A stretch of 64,000 bases of DNA from the NCBI GenBank assembly GCA_029262895.1, contig JAJCYM010000020.1:1-64000 (forward strand), in the 5' to 3' direction. The notes under the pieces are model-generated. The model did no database searches. It saw only the letters and a program-made list of their open reading frames with translations, and had not been told where the DNA came from. The translations under genes and the position numbers were made by a program. Positions 1 to 8,747 of the stretch are shown here, one piece after another; the stretch's first letter is position 1; every line of letters begins with the position of its first letter. The DNA is from Roseivirga sp. GTDB lineage: Bacteria; Bacteroidota; Bacteroidia; Cytophagales; Cyclobacteriaceae.

Positions 1-305
1 TGTTGAACGATTCTTCCAAGTACCAGTATTTCACTAATCTCATATTCAAAAAGTCTAGCTGCTCATTACAATGCCAATCTAAGGTACGGCATATTTGTAA
101 ATCCTTATTGGCCTGCGTTTTTCAACCGTCTAATTTGTGCTAAGCTGGGCCGAGAACTTTGCTGTTTTTGATAAAATTTTCTCGTTTGTACTTTATGCTA
201 CATTACGGGCTTACCCAGAGGTCAAATTAGATGAATTAATCCTCCCAATCTCATTAATATTGATTGTAGATGTGACAAACCCGTCACACAAATTCTTATC
301 ACAGC
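1..305. other. Intergenic leader at window edge
   Basis: No convincing gene is seen here. A 63-codon open frame on the plus strand (137-328) overlaps the next gene and has no recognisable composition. On the minus strand a frame starting at 43 runs off the window edge after 14 codons, too short to judge. The stretch carries a palindrome at 271-288, listed separately. Confidence 0.5.
271..288. promoter_or_regulatory. Palindrome TGTGAC-N6-GTCACA upstream of DUF5706 gene
   Basis: A perfect 6-bp inverted repeat, TGTGAC then AAACCC then GTCACA, ends 17 bases before the ATG at 306. The half-site resembles Crp/Fnr-family half-sites (TGTGA/TCACA), but the spacing between those pentamers is 8 rather than the classic 6. 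It could be an operator or a short hairpin in the leader. What is seen is the symmetry; regulator binding is inference. Confidence 0.4.
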
Positions 306-926
306 ATGAGCAATCACGAAAATATTAAACTTAAGGACCAGCTATTAATGCAAGAATTAGGTGTAGACAAAGACGAACTCAAAAACCTTAAGAAAAAGCT
401 CTCTAAAGTTGAACCAAGGGCTGAACGCGGAACTGAGACCCTTTTCCGACTTACCTCCAAAAACCACTATACGCTAAACACAATGGTGGACAGGAAGGCC
501 AACATCATGATTTCAATGAATGCGATTATTATGTCAATAATCATAGGCACGGTAATGAATGAATTGGATTCAGACCCTCACCTGGTTTATCCCGTGATTA
601 TGATACTAATTACAAATCTTGCCTCCATTGCCTATGCCGTTCTGGCCACAAGACCTGATTTGACTCACGGAGATGCCCGTGAAGGTGCTGGTCTTTTGTT
701 TTATGGAAACTTTAATGACCTGGATGAAGAAACTTATGTGGCAGGAATGCAAAAACTGATTTATAGTGGAGACGCCCTATATGATGCCATTTCAAGAGAC
801 ATTTACAACTTAGGTAAAAGACTCAAAATCAAGTTTGGCTACTTGAGAAAGTCCTTCAACATATTTACTGTGGGACTTGTTCTTTCGGTATTGGCATTTA
901 TCATTTGCCATGTGTTCTTTACCTGA
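306..926 (+). CDS. DUF5706 / Pycsar-effector-like membrane protein
   Basis: 206-residue inner-membrane protein of the DUF5706 family, the PycTM effector family of Pycsar anti-phage systems, in which a cyclic mononucleotide triggers membrane damage. A charged, coil-like N-terminus (residues 1-40) leads to the family's conserved block around residues 41-72 (RGTETLFRLTSKNHYTL, then DRKANIMIS). Predicted membrane segments lie near 66-84, 93-115 and 184-204, with a soluble stretch of about 70 residues between the second and third. Many Bacteroidota homologues carry an HD phosphohydrolase domain in front; this one does not, and no nucleotide cyclase is visible in the window, though only 305 upstream bases are shown. 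The next gene is 174 bases downstream and unrelated. The family call is fairly firm; a defence role is inferred. Confidence 0.75.
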   Translation: MSNHENIKLKDQLLMQELGVDKDELKNLKKKLSKVEPRAERGTETLFRLTSKNHYTLNTMVDRKANIMISMNAIIMSIIIGTVMNELDSDPHLVYPVIMILITNLASIAYAVLATRPDLTHGDAREGAGLLFYGNFNDLDEETYVAGMQKLIYSGDALYDAISRDIYNLGKRLKIKFGYLRKSFNIFTVGLVLSVLAFIICHVFFT

Positions 927-1038
927 TTAATGATTTTGGAGCAAATTTTTGATTCAATTAAGTGGTTTGATCCTTTCAACATTTATACCCCATCCGATAT
1001 ATTTTGTCTTTTGATCTGAAATCCTTGTCTCTATAGAA

Positions 1039-1046
1039 TAATTTTG
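1039..1046 (+). promoter_or_regulatory. Possible -7 box (TAATTTTG)
   Basis: TAATTTTG matches the Bacteroidota -7 consensus TAnnTTTG, 54 bases before the ATG at 1101. The nearest TTG triplets upstream (1011-1013 and 1025-1027) are not at the usual spacing, so only the -7 element is supported. Confidence 0.35.
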
Positions 1047-1100
1047 ACCAATGAATTTTTTTAACTTGATAGTAGTTACTTAGCAGCAAAGCCAATTCTT

Positions 1101-4100
1101 ATGTACAGACTCAAACTAACTCTCTTACTTCTGACTATAATATCGCAACAAGTGGTATTTGGATTTCAGAATAGTAATGACCCCATTCATTCGATTTTTT
1201 TGATAGGTGATGCCGGGGAGCCTGATGAGAACCCTGTGCTTGTGGCGCTAAAGCGTGAGTTGGCCAAGGTTGGAGATAAGGGAACAGTCGTGTTTTTGGG
1301 CGATAACATTTATCCCAAAGGACTTCCACCAGTTGGACATGAACTGCGGGCAGCCGCGGAAAAGGCAATTGATGGGCAGATCAATGCAGTCAAAGATTTT
1401 CAAGGTCATAAGTTCTTTATCCCTGGTAACCACGACTGGGCTCAGGGAAGAAAATATGGCTGGGATTGGCTGCAATTGCAGGAAAAATATGTAGAAGATG
1501 CCTTGGACAGCCAGGATGTTTTTCTACCCTCCAGAGGTTGCCCCGGCCCGGTTGAAGTTAACTTGACCGACCAAATCACACTAGTGGTTATCGACACCCA
1601 ATGGTTTCTGCATAAAGGTAAAAAGCCAGATCAAGGCTCGGATTGCGGGGTAACTTCATTGACAGAGGTAGCGGTTTTACTTCAGGATATTCTTGAGCGC
1701 AATGCGCATAAAAAAGTAATTGTGACTTCACATCATCCAATGTACACCTACGGTATTCATGGTGGTGTATTTGGCATTAAGGATCATTTATTCCCTTTGA
1801 CAGCATCGGGCTCACTCAAAAATGCCTATGTGCCTCTACCTGTACTCGGTTCCATTTACCCGCTTTATAGGAAGTGGTTTGGCAATATTCAGGACAACAC
1901 ACATCCGGTTTATAAGCAATTCCGAAATGGCATGGTAAGCCTGATGTCGAAACATCCGGATATTGTGCATGCAGCAGGACATGAGCATGCACTTGAGCAT
2001 ATAGAAAAAGAAGGCATGAACTTTATTGTGAGTGGAGCTGGTGCTAAAAGCAACGCCCGAGTAAGACAAAAAGGTGCCGCTCAATATGCTTCGAATACCA
2101 TGGGATTCGCTCGGGTTGATTACTATGCCAACGGCAAAACGCAATTGACATTTCTGACCCCTGACGGTAATGGAGTAAAGTCTGTTTACACAAAGACCAT
2201 CTCCGAGAAACCCTTCCGACCAAGCCCTGAGGCCCTGGCAGCCAGATTTGCAAACATCAGCTTTGCCGGTAAAGACACTATTGCCCCTGCCAGTAATCAA
2301 TATATCGGTAGAACCAAGTTCCACAAAAGCTTGCTTGGTGAAAACTATCGCAAGGAGTGGGCAACTCCCGTTAGAGCACCGATGTTTGACATTGGCAGCA
2401 TCAAAGGTGGACTTACCCCAATAAAACGAGGTGGTGGTCATCAAACGATATCTCTAAGAATGGAGGCCAGTGATGGCAGGCAATATGTGATTCGGTCCAT
2501 GGACAAAAACCCCGCTTTGGCCTTGCCGCCAGAGTTAAGACAGACCTTTGTGAAAAATATTGTCCAAGACGGAATTTCCGCGTCACACCCCTATTCTCCT
2601 TTCATTGTGCCCACTCTGGCCGATGCTGCCGGGATTTACCATGCTAATCCTAAGCTTTACTTTGTACCTATGGATCCAAGGCTCGGGATTTATGCCAGAG
2701 ATTTTGCCAATACCCTGGTGCTCTTTGAAGAACGGGCCAACAAAAAGAACATTGATCAGGACTTTTTTGGAGCCGGTGATGATGTTAAATCCAGCCCTGA
2801 TCTCTATGAAACACTAAGAAAAGACAACGACAACCAAGTAGATGAGGTGTTTGTTGCACGAAATCGGCTATTCGATTTTTGGTTGGGCGATTGGGACAGA
2901 CATGATGACCAATGGCGCTGGGTTGAATATAAGGGCAAAGATGATGAGAAGACCTATCGACCCATTCCTCGGGATAGGGATCAGGCATTTTTCATTGGTG
3001 AAGGTATTTTTAAGCGAATCGCTGGTTCGAAATGGGCCCAACCATCCTTCAGAGGATTTGAAGATGACATTCACTATATGCCAGCCATGGGCTTTTACAG
3101 AATTCGATGGTTTGACAGATATTTCCTGCCTGAAGTGTCTCTGGAAGATTGGCTAGACCAAGCCAGAGAACTAAAAACTGCTCTGACCGATGAGGTGATT
3201 GAAAGTGCATTGAATGAGTGGCCTGAAGAAATCTATGCGCTAAGAGGTGATGAAATATCAAGAAAACTTAAAAACAGAAGAGACAATTTTGAACGCTATG
3301 CTAGGGATTATTACCTCTTGCTGGCCAAAGGGGTTGATGTGCGCGGCAGTGACAAAAGGGAGTTTTTTGAGGTAAAACGATTGGATGATGAGCAAACACA
3401 AGTAACTGTCTACAAAATCTCCAAGAAAGGGAAACGGGACAAAGTGCTTTACCAAAGAACCTTTAAGACTTCTGAAACAAAAGAAATCAGGCTTTTCGGA
3501 TTTGACGGAGAAGACGAGTTTGAAATTTCAGGAGATGTCAAAAAGAGTATCAAAGTCAGAATTATAGGCGGTGGCGATAAGGACATCATCACTGATAAAA
3601 GTACTGTTGCCTCAGGCGGAAAGAAAACGGTGGTTTATGATACCAAAACAGGAACTGAACTTACTGCCAGCAAAGAAACCTTGAATAGAACCACGGACAA
3701 AGATCCTGATGTCAATAAGTATGACATGGAGGCATTTAATTTTGACGCCAAAATGCCGCTCCTTTCTTTCAACTTTAACCAAGATGACGGAATTTTTCTG
3801 GGTGCAGGTAGCATAAAAACAAAACATGGTTTTAGAAAAGAGCCCTATGCCTCCAGACAGACTGTCTCATTTAACTATGCTTTTGCCACCTCATCTTATA
3901 ATTTGAGCTTTGCTGGTGATTATGTTGATGTTTTTGGAAGAACAGACTTCCTTTTAGATGTGGACATCAAACAACCCAACCATGTCAATAATTTCTTTGG
4001 ATTGGGGAATGAATCGGTTTATGATGAAGACCGTGAATTAAATTATTATCGCACTCGATTCCAGGAGATTAAAGTGAGCCCAACGCTCAAATTTAATATG

Positions 4101-4790
4101 GGATCTCATGGTGCTTTTTATCTTGGGCCAAGATTTCAAAATATCGAAATTGAAAATAGCCAGGATAGGTTCGTTGCTGACTTTGGTGTAAACAATCTCA
4201 ACCCGGTAAATCTATTCGAGACCAATACTTATGCAGGTGGGGCTATAGGTCTCAATTTTGATACCAGAGACAGTCCGGCAATTCCTAAAAAAGGAGTCAA
4301 GTTTTTCACCGAGGTCAGTTACCTGGGTGGCTTAAATGACAACTCTGCTAATAGCGGAAAATTATCAGGAGAGTTGGCCTTCTATTGGAGTTTTAAAGAA
4401 CCTTCCAGAACTACACTGGCTACCAGGGTCGGTTTCGAATATGCCTTTGACGACTTCGAGTTTTTTCAATCGGCAAGATTAGATGGGTTCAGTACACTCA
4501 GAGGTTATAGAAGGTTTCGTTTTGCCGGAGCCACTAGCTTTTATCACCAGCTAGACCTACGTATCAAACTTTTTGATTGGCAATCTTCATTTTTGCCCTC
4601 TGTAGTAGGCTTGGTTTTGTTTAATGATATCGGTAGAGTTTGGTTGCCAGGAGAAAACTCCAGTACGTTGCATCACGGTTATGGTGCAGGCCTTTGGATT
4701 GCACCTTTAAACTTCGTTGCCATTAACGTGCTATTCGCTAAATCGGAGGAAGAATTCACTCCATTAGTCAAATTCGGGTTTTACTTCTAG
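1101..4790 (+). CDS. Secreted metallophosphoesterase / kinase-like / outer-membrane barrel fusion
   Basis: 1229 residues with a signal peptide at about 1-22. Residues 30-340 form a calcineurin-like phosphoesterase with all metal-binding blocks: GDAG (D37), GDN (D68, N69), GNHD (N110, H111, D112), HHP (H211) and GHEH (H294, H296). Residues of about 430-760 form a separate domain with a glycine-rich entry, a possible beta-3 lysine (K469 in RSMDKNP), the block GDWDRHDDQW (D597, D599, H601) and IPRDRD (D625, D627). These resemble the catalytic loop and metal-binding Asp of atypical kinases such as HipA, CotH and Fam20. The last 380 residues or so are BamA/surface-antigen-like beta strands ending in Phe, so the protein is probably outer-membrane anchored. 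The phosphoesterase and barrel are confident; the kinase-like reading is inference. A hairpin follows the stop. Confidence 0.85.
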   Translation: MYRLKLTLLLLTIISQQVVFGFQNSNDPIHSIFLIGDAGEPDENPVLVALKRELAKVGDKGTVVFLGDNIYPKGLPPVGHELRAAAEKAIDGQINAVKDFQGHKFFIPGNHDWAQGRKYGWDWLQLQEKYVEDALDSQDVFLPSRGCPGPVEVNLTDQITLVVIDTQWFLHKGKKPDQGSDCGVTSLTEVAVLLQDILERNAHKKVIVTSHHPMYTYGIHGGVFGIKDHLFPLTASGSLKNAYVPLPVLGSIYPLYRKWFGNIQDNTHPVYKQFRNGMVSLMSKHPDIVHAAGHEHALEHIEKEGMNFIVSGAGAKSNARVRQKGAAQYASNTMGFARVDYYANGKTQLTFLTPDGNGVKSVYTKTISEKPFRPSPEALAARFANISFAGKDTIAPASNQYIGRTKFHKSLLGENYRKEWATPVRAPMFDIGSIKGGLTPIKRGGGHQTISLRMEASDGRQYVIRSMDKNPALALPPELRQTFVKNIVQDGISASHPYSPFIVPTLADAAGIYHANPKLYFVPMDPRLGIYARDFANTLVLFEERANKKNIDQDFFGAGDDVKSSPDLYETLRKDNDNQVDEVFVARNRLFDFWLGDWDRHDDQWRWVEYKGKDDEKTYRPIPRDRDQAFFIGEGIFKRIAGSKWAQPSFRGFEDDIHYMPAMGFYRIRWFDRYFLPEVSLEDWLDQARELKTALTDEVIESALNEWPEEIYALRGDEISRKLKNRRDNFERYARDYYLLLAKGVDVRGSDKREFFEVKRLDDEQTQVTVYKISKKGKRDKVLYQRTFKTSETKEIRLFGFDGEDEFEISGDVKKSIKVRIIGGGDKDIITDKSTVASGGKKTVVYDTKTGTELTASKETLNRTTDKDPDVNKYDMEAFNFDAKMPLLSFNFNQDDGIFLGAGSIKTKHGFRKEPYASRQTVSFNYAFATSSYNLSFAGDYVDVFGRTDFLLDVDIKQPNHVNNFFGLGNESVYDEDRELNYYRTRFQEIKVSPTLKFNMGSHGAFYLGPRFQNIEIENSQDRFVADFGVNNLNPVNLFETNTYAGGAIGLNFDTRDSPAIPKKGVKFFTEVSYLGGLNDNSANSGKLSGELAFYWSFKEPSRTTLATRVGFEYAFDDFEFFQSARLDGFSTLRGYRRFRFAGATSFYHQLDLRIKLFDWQSSFLPSVVGLVLFNDIGRVWLPGENSSTLHHGYGAGLWIAPLNFVAINVLFAKSEEEFTPLVKFGFYF

Positions 4791-4832
4791 GCTTAATCAT
4801 ACCAAATCAAATATGAATTGGTATCATAAGCC
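4790..4832. terminator. Hairpin between convergent genes
   Basis: The arms GGCTTA plus ATACCAA (4790-4795, 4799-4805) pair with TTGGTAT plus TAAGCC (4818-4824, 4827-4832), separated by a small internal loop. The hairpin fills the 42-base gap between the stop of the phosphoesterase fusion and the stop of the histidine kinase on the opposite strand. It has no long T-tract and probably ends transcription in both directions. Confidence 0.5.
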
Positions 4833-7800
4833 TTAAACATCTGGAATTTCAACTTTGAAAGTGGTCCCTTTTCCAGGCTCACTTTCAAAGTTGACCGTTC
4901 CTCCGTGCATTTCAACAAATTGACGGACAATCACCAAGCCTAGTCCAGTACCTGCTATATCGCCCACGTTGCTGGCTCTTGAAAATGACTCAAAGAGTTG
5001 CTTTCTGTCTGCTACCGGTATGCCGATACCAAAGTCCTGAACATCAATCTGCACGGCTGTTTCGTGATATTTGACGGTCACCAGCGGTGCCTTTTTCCCA
5101 GTGGAATATTTAAAAGCATTACCTATCAAATTTGAAAGAACGTGACTAATGAGCTGACCATCTAAATTCAATTGCCTTTCTACGCCTTCCACCTTAATCT
5201 TCAAGACTCTTCCATCTGCGGTGTCCAGCGAATTATGCTCCATGGCTACTTGCTTAATAATGGCGGTAAGCGAAGTAATGTCCTTATTGAGTTGGGTTTT
5301 GCCCACGTCCAATCTACCAAGGGTAAATATGTCTTTTAGCAATGAATTCAGCCGGTTCAACTCCGATCTTATCCGCTCTACATGCTTGCCAATTTTCGAA
5401 GAGCTCAGCTCAGGAGAATTATCCATGTACATGTTGATTAGCTCGTTGCTGGATTGAATTGTAGTTAATGGGGTCCTGAATTCGTGAGAAGCCATTGAAA
5501 TAAAACTCGATTTTAGTTTGCTCAAGCTTCTTTCTTTTTCCATGGCCTTAATCCTTTCTGAAATGTCACGGGTTGATGATTGAAGGTATGCTATGTTGTC
5601 ATTGGAGTCCATGACGCAACTCAACACCGTCTCTACCCAAACCCAATCCCCATTCTTTTTTCTCACCCTATAAGATGCATTAACATTCCTGCCTTTAGTC
5701 TTAATAGTTTTGTTAACCACCTCCTGGATATACCGCACCTCTGTTTTATCTACCAGAGAGAAAGGGTTTAATTTGTAAAACTCCTCAGGTGGGTACCCAA
5801 AAAGTGCCTCACACGATGGGGAAAGAAAGAGGAACTCTCCATCCACATTTTGAAGACCAATGACATCCCCTGAATTTTCAGAAACAAGCTTATATTGTTC
5901 TTCCTTTTCTCGCAGCTTTCTTTCTGTAATGATTTTCTCAGTGATATCCGTTTTGGTTGATCGAATAAATATCGGCTCGTCCTTGTCATTGACAATAACA
6001 CCACCTTTCACTTCAACCCATCTCCATTCTCCACTCTTATGCTTAAATCTAAAGATTGCCTGACCCTTTTTCGACTTGCTGTCAATTGCCTCCTTCATCT
6101 CATCCACAATTTTGGGCAAGTCTTCAGGGTGAATAAATTCTGTGGTGTTTCTACCCAGAAGCTCCGCAACTTCATAGCCCATTGTATCTTTAACGGATGG
6201 TGAAAGGAACAAATAGTCACCATTCAAATCCATCAGGGTCACTATGTCATGTGAGTTTTCTGATATGAGCTTGTATTGCTCCTGGCTTTCGCGCAGCTTT
6301 TCTTCGGCCAACACCCTGTCATTAATGTCTCTGGTCGAAGTTTGTAAGTAGAGCATCTTTCCATTGGAGTCATAAACCGGGCCGGCCTTGGTCTCCAGCC
6401 AAATGTAATAGCCGCCCTTGCTGATGGCCTTAAAGCTTATTGTAGACACAATATCCAGGCCTCTGATTACCTTGAGCATAGCCACTGAAACCGCTCTAAG
6501 ATGATCTTTATGAATAACCTCGCTGAACTGCAATTGTTGCAGTTCCTCAGGTGTGTATCCCAAAATGTCCTGTACCGAGGGGCTCACAAATACAAATGCT
6601 CCATCCGGAGTTTGTAGACAAATACAATCACTCGAATGCTCAGAAATCAACTTGTATTTAGCCTCACTCTCTACCAGTTGCGACTCTGCCTCTTTTAAAT
6701 TTGTGATATTCGAAATAGACCCAACAATTCTCCTTGGTTTGCCCTCTTTAGTATATAGAATTCTGGCCTTTATAAATACGTAGACAATTTGACCATTAAG
6801 AGCGATCAGCCTGGATTCCATCGCGAAATCCTGGTTTTGTTCTTTAAAAAGGCCTTCTATGTTGGAGACATACTCGGCCTTATCTTCTTCAAGAATGAAT
6901 TTGGTTAACAGGTCCTCATCAAGTGGGTTTTCTCTTGGCTCGTGACCTAGACGATCCCAAAACTGAGGAGAGAGGTAGGAGTTTTTATACTTAAAGTCAT
7001 ACTCCCAAATAACATCATTGGTCCCTTCAACGGCCAATTTGTAGCGGTCATTACTGTTTTGTAGTTCCTTTTCCAGCTGCTTCCTTATAGTCACGTCCTG
7101 AAGCACGGTGATGTAAGCATCCTGATTCTGAAATTCCAAAGGCATGGTTGACGCATTTACCCAGAATAGCTCTTTGCGATTGTTTGAAAGCACTAATTCA
7201 TGATTTTGCACCATGCCCTCTTCGGCCAATTTTAACATGTAATCCCTTCGCCCCGCAGAATCCTGGTAAAATCTATACGCCTTCTCACCTAGAAATTCCG
7301 AAGGACTTAGACCAAACACCCTGAAAAGTACTTCGTTAACAAATAGCACATTGCCATTTTTTTTAGATGAAATAAAAACGGGATCAGGAAGCGAATCCAC
7401 TATACTTTTTAGCCTTTGCTGACTAGTTTCAAGTGTAAGTCTTGCCTTCCTTATTTCATCAATATCAATGGTAACACCATCAATCCTAATTGGCTTTTTA
7501 CCCTCAAAGCGAACACTGACTCGATCCAAAACATAGCGGAACTCACCACCTCCCTGATAAATCTTGTAAGTGTAGCTACCCGTTCCTGTGTCAAGCACCT
7601 TAAAAAGTTCTTCTAAAACCCGCTCTCGGTCTTGCTCATGGATGATACTCTGCCACTCAAGTATATTTTGAGGAATAGTTTTAATACTCTTGCCAAGAAA
7701 ACGGACTTTCGGATCATTTAAAAAATGAATACTGTAAGGCTCAACAGTCAAATCAATATACCATACCACCTCCGACAGGTTCTGAACTACTGCCGCATAG

Positions 7801-7865
7801 TCATTTATTTGTTCGTTCATCTGCACTATATTGTCAGTAGTATTCTCAAAAATGTTTTCCATCAC
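4833..7865 (-). CDS. Soluble six-PAS sensor histidine kinase
   Basis: 1010 residues with no signal peptide or membrane segment, so a cytoplasmic sensor. About six PAS domains precede the kinase core, at roughly 20-140, 145-262, 270-395, 400-525, 525-650 and 650-775. PAS 4-6 look like tandem duplicates, each opening with a YKLISENS-type block and a following SPS..LGY-type motif, and several end in a PAC-like block with DIT or DIS. HisKA carries the phospho-acceptor His794 in SHEFRTPL. The HATPase_c domain follows with N, G1 (DFGIGIP) and G2 (GTGLGL) boxes. It is divergent from the LytTR response regulator starting 105 bases away, and the two probably form a pair. The ligand or cofactor of the PAS domains cannot be read from the sequence. 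Confidence 0.93.
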   Translation of the reverse strand: MMENIFENTTDNIVQMNEQINDYAAVVQNLSEVVWYIDLTVEPYSIHFLNDPKVRFLGKSIKTIPQNILEWQSIIHEQDRERVLEELFKVLDTGTGSYTYKIYQGGGEFRYVLDRVSVRFEGKKPIRIDGVTIDIDEIRKARLTLETSQQRLKSIVDSLPDPVFISSKKNGNVLFVNEVLFRVFGLSPSEFLGEKAYRFYQDSAGRRDYMLKLAEEGMVQNHELVLSNNRKELFWVNASTMPLEFQNQDAYITVLQDVTIRKQLEKELQNSNDRYKLAVEGTNDVIWEYDFKYKNSYLSPQFWDRLGHEPRENPLDEDLLTKFILEEDKAEYVSNIEGLFKEQNQDFAMESRLIALNGQIVYVFIKARILYTKEGKPRRIVGSISNITNLKEAESQLVESEAKYKLISEHSSDCICLQTPDGAFVFVSPSVQDILGYTPEELQQLQFSEVIHKDHLRAVSVAMLKVIRGLDIVSTISFKAISKGGYYIWLETKAGPVYDSNGKMLYLQTSTRDINDRVLAEEKLRESQEQYKLISENSHDIVTLMDLNGDYLFLSPSVKDTMGYEVAELLGRNTTEFIHPEDLPKIVDEMKEAIDSKSKKGQAIFRFKHKSGEWRWVEVKGGVIVNDKDEPIFIRSTKTDITEKIITERKLREKEEQYKLVSENSGDVIGLQNVDGEFLFLSPSCEALFGYPPEEFYKLNPFSLVDKTEVRYIQEVVNKTIKTKGRNVNASYRVRKKNGDWVWVETVLSCVMDSNDNIAYLQSSTRDISERIKAMEKERSLSKLKSSFISMASHEFRTPLTTIQSSNELINMYMDNSPELSSSKIGKHVERIRSELNRLNSLLKDIFTLGRLDVGKTQLNKDITSLTAIIKQVAMEHNSLDTADGRVLKIKVEGVERQLNLDGQLISHVLSNLIGNAFKYSTGKKAPLVTVKYHETAVQIDVQDFGIGIPVADRKQLFESFSRASNVGDIAGTGLGLVIVRQFVEMHGGTVNFESEPGKGTTFKVEIPDV

Positions 7866-7970
7866 AGAAATGGCCTTAATTGATATTATTCACTATTTTT
7901 AAATTTACACAATAGAGTTAGTTAGCCAAAAACTCTGGGTCTTTCGCCATCACCTAAACATGATAACATA

Positions 7971-8747
7971 ATGAGTTTAATAACAAACGACTATACCAGT
8001 TTGCCTAGAATACTAATTGTAGAAGACGAGCCATTCATTGCCGAAAACCTTCAGGAAATGCTGAGCATATTCGGCTATGAGGATACTGAAATTGCTAATT
8101 CAGCCAATCAGGCTATAAAAGCCATTAAAACCAGCAGGCCTGACATGGTGCTGTTAGATGTAAAAATCAAGGGCGACCAGGATGGTATTGAACTTGGTGG
8201 AATTATCCAAAATCAGTACCAAATCCCCTTCTTATATATAACTTCTTATTCCGACAAAGAAACTGTTAACAGGGCAAAGCACACTCATCCACTTGGCTTT
8301 ATTGTAAAACCATTTACTAAGGATGATGTTTATGCAGCCATTGAGGTAGCCTTGTATAACAAGGGTAGAATAGCCTCTGGCGGAGGCAAGAACTCAGTCA
8401 ATGAAAACCCAAATGCCAATAGCAACGATTCCATTTTCGTCAAGAAGAAAACCCTGCTTGAAAAAGTGAAATACGAAAATTTGCTGTGGATAGAGGCAGA
8501 CGGCAACCACATTACCATACATGTGGATGATGGCAGAAGCTATACCATACGTAAGTCATTAAAAGAAATCACAGACAAGTTGCCGAAGGATCGTTTCCTA
8601 AGGGTGCATAAGTCATTTGTGGTTCAGGTAGATGCCGTGACAGCAATTGATTCGAGCAATGTGCATATGGGAGATCGGAAAATACCTATTGGGCGGTCGT
8701 ACTACAATGCCTTTACTGCCACACTCAATACTATTAGCGCGAGCTAG
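7971..8747 (+). CDS. LytTR-family response regulator
   Basis: 258 residues. The receiver domain spans about residues 12-130, with the acidic pocket VEDE near the start, phospho-acceptor D63 in LLDVKIKG, and a later Lys in VKPF. A linker of about 25 residues precedes a LytTR DNA-binding domain (about 150-250) with the typical LLWIEADGN and FLRVHKSFVV blocks. LytTR proteins usually pair with LytS-type kinases; here the neighbour is a PAS-type HisKA kinase transcribed divergently, a common Bacteroidota arrangement. Its stop codon overlaps that of the convergent lipoprotein gene in a shared CTAG at 8744-8747. Confidence 0.93.
   Translation: MSLITNDYTSLPRILIVEDEPFIAENLQEMLSIFGYEDTEIANSANQAIKAIKTSRPDMVLLDVKIKGDQDGIELGGIIQNQYQIPFLYITSYSDKETVNRAKHTHPLGFIVKPFTKDDVYAAIEVALYNKGRIASGGGKNSVNENPNANSNDSIFVKKKTLLEKVKYENLLWIEADGNHITIHVDDGRSYTIRKSLKEITDKLPKDRFLRVHKSFVVQVDAVTAIDSSNVHMGDRKIPIGRSYYNAFTATLNTISAS

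Noticed and set aside
1-43. Minus-strand frame starting at 43 and running off the window edge
   Set aside because: Fourteen codons (MRLVKYWYLEESFN) look protein-like, but this is too little to call without upstream sequence.
137-328. 63-codon plus-strand frame overlapping the DUF5706 start
   Set aside because: No ribosome site or recognisable composition, and it overlaps a gene whose start is supported.
1836-2444. 202-codon minus-strand frame inside the phosphoesterase fusion gene
   Set aside because: Antisense to a conserved gene with metal motifs; composition (Cys and His scatter) fits a shadow frame.
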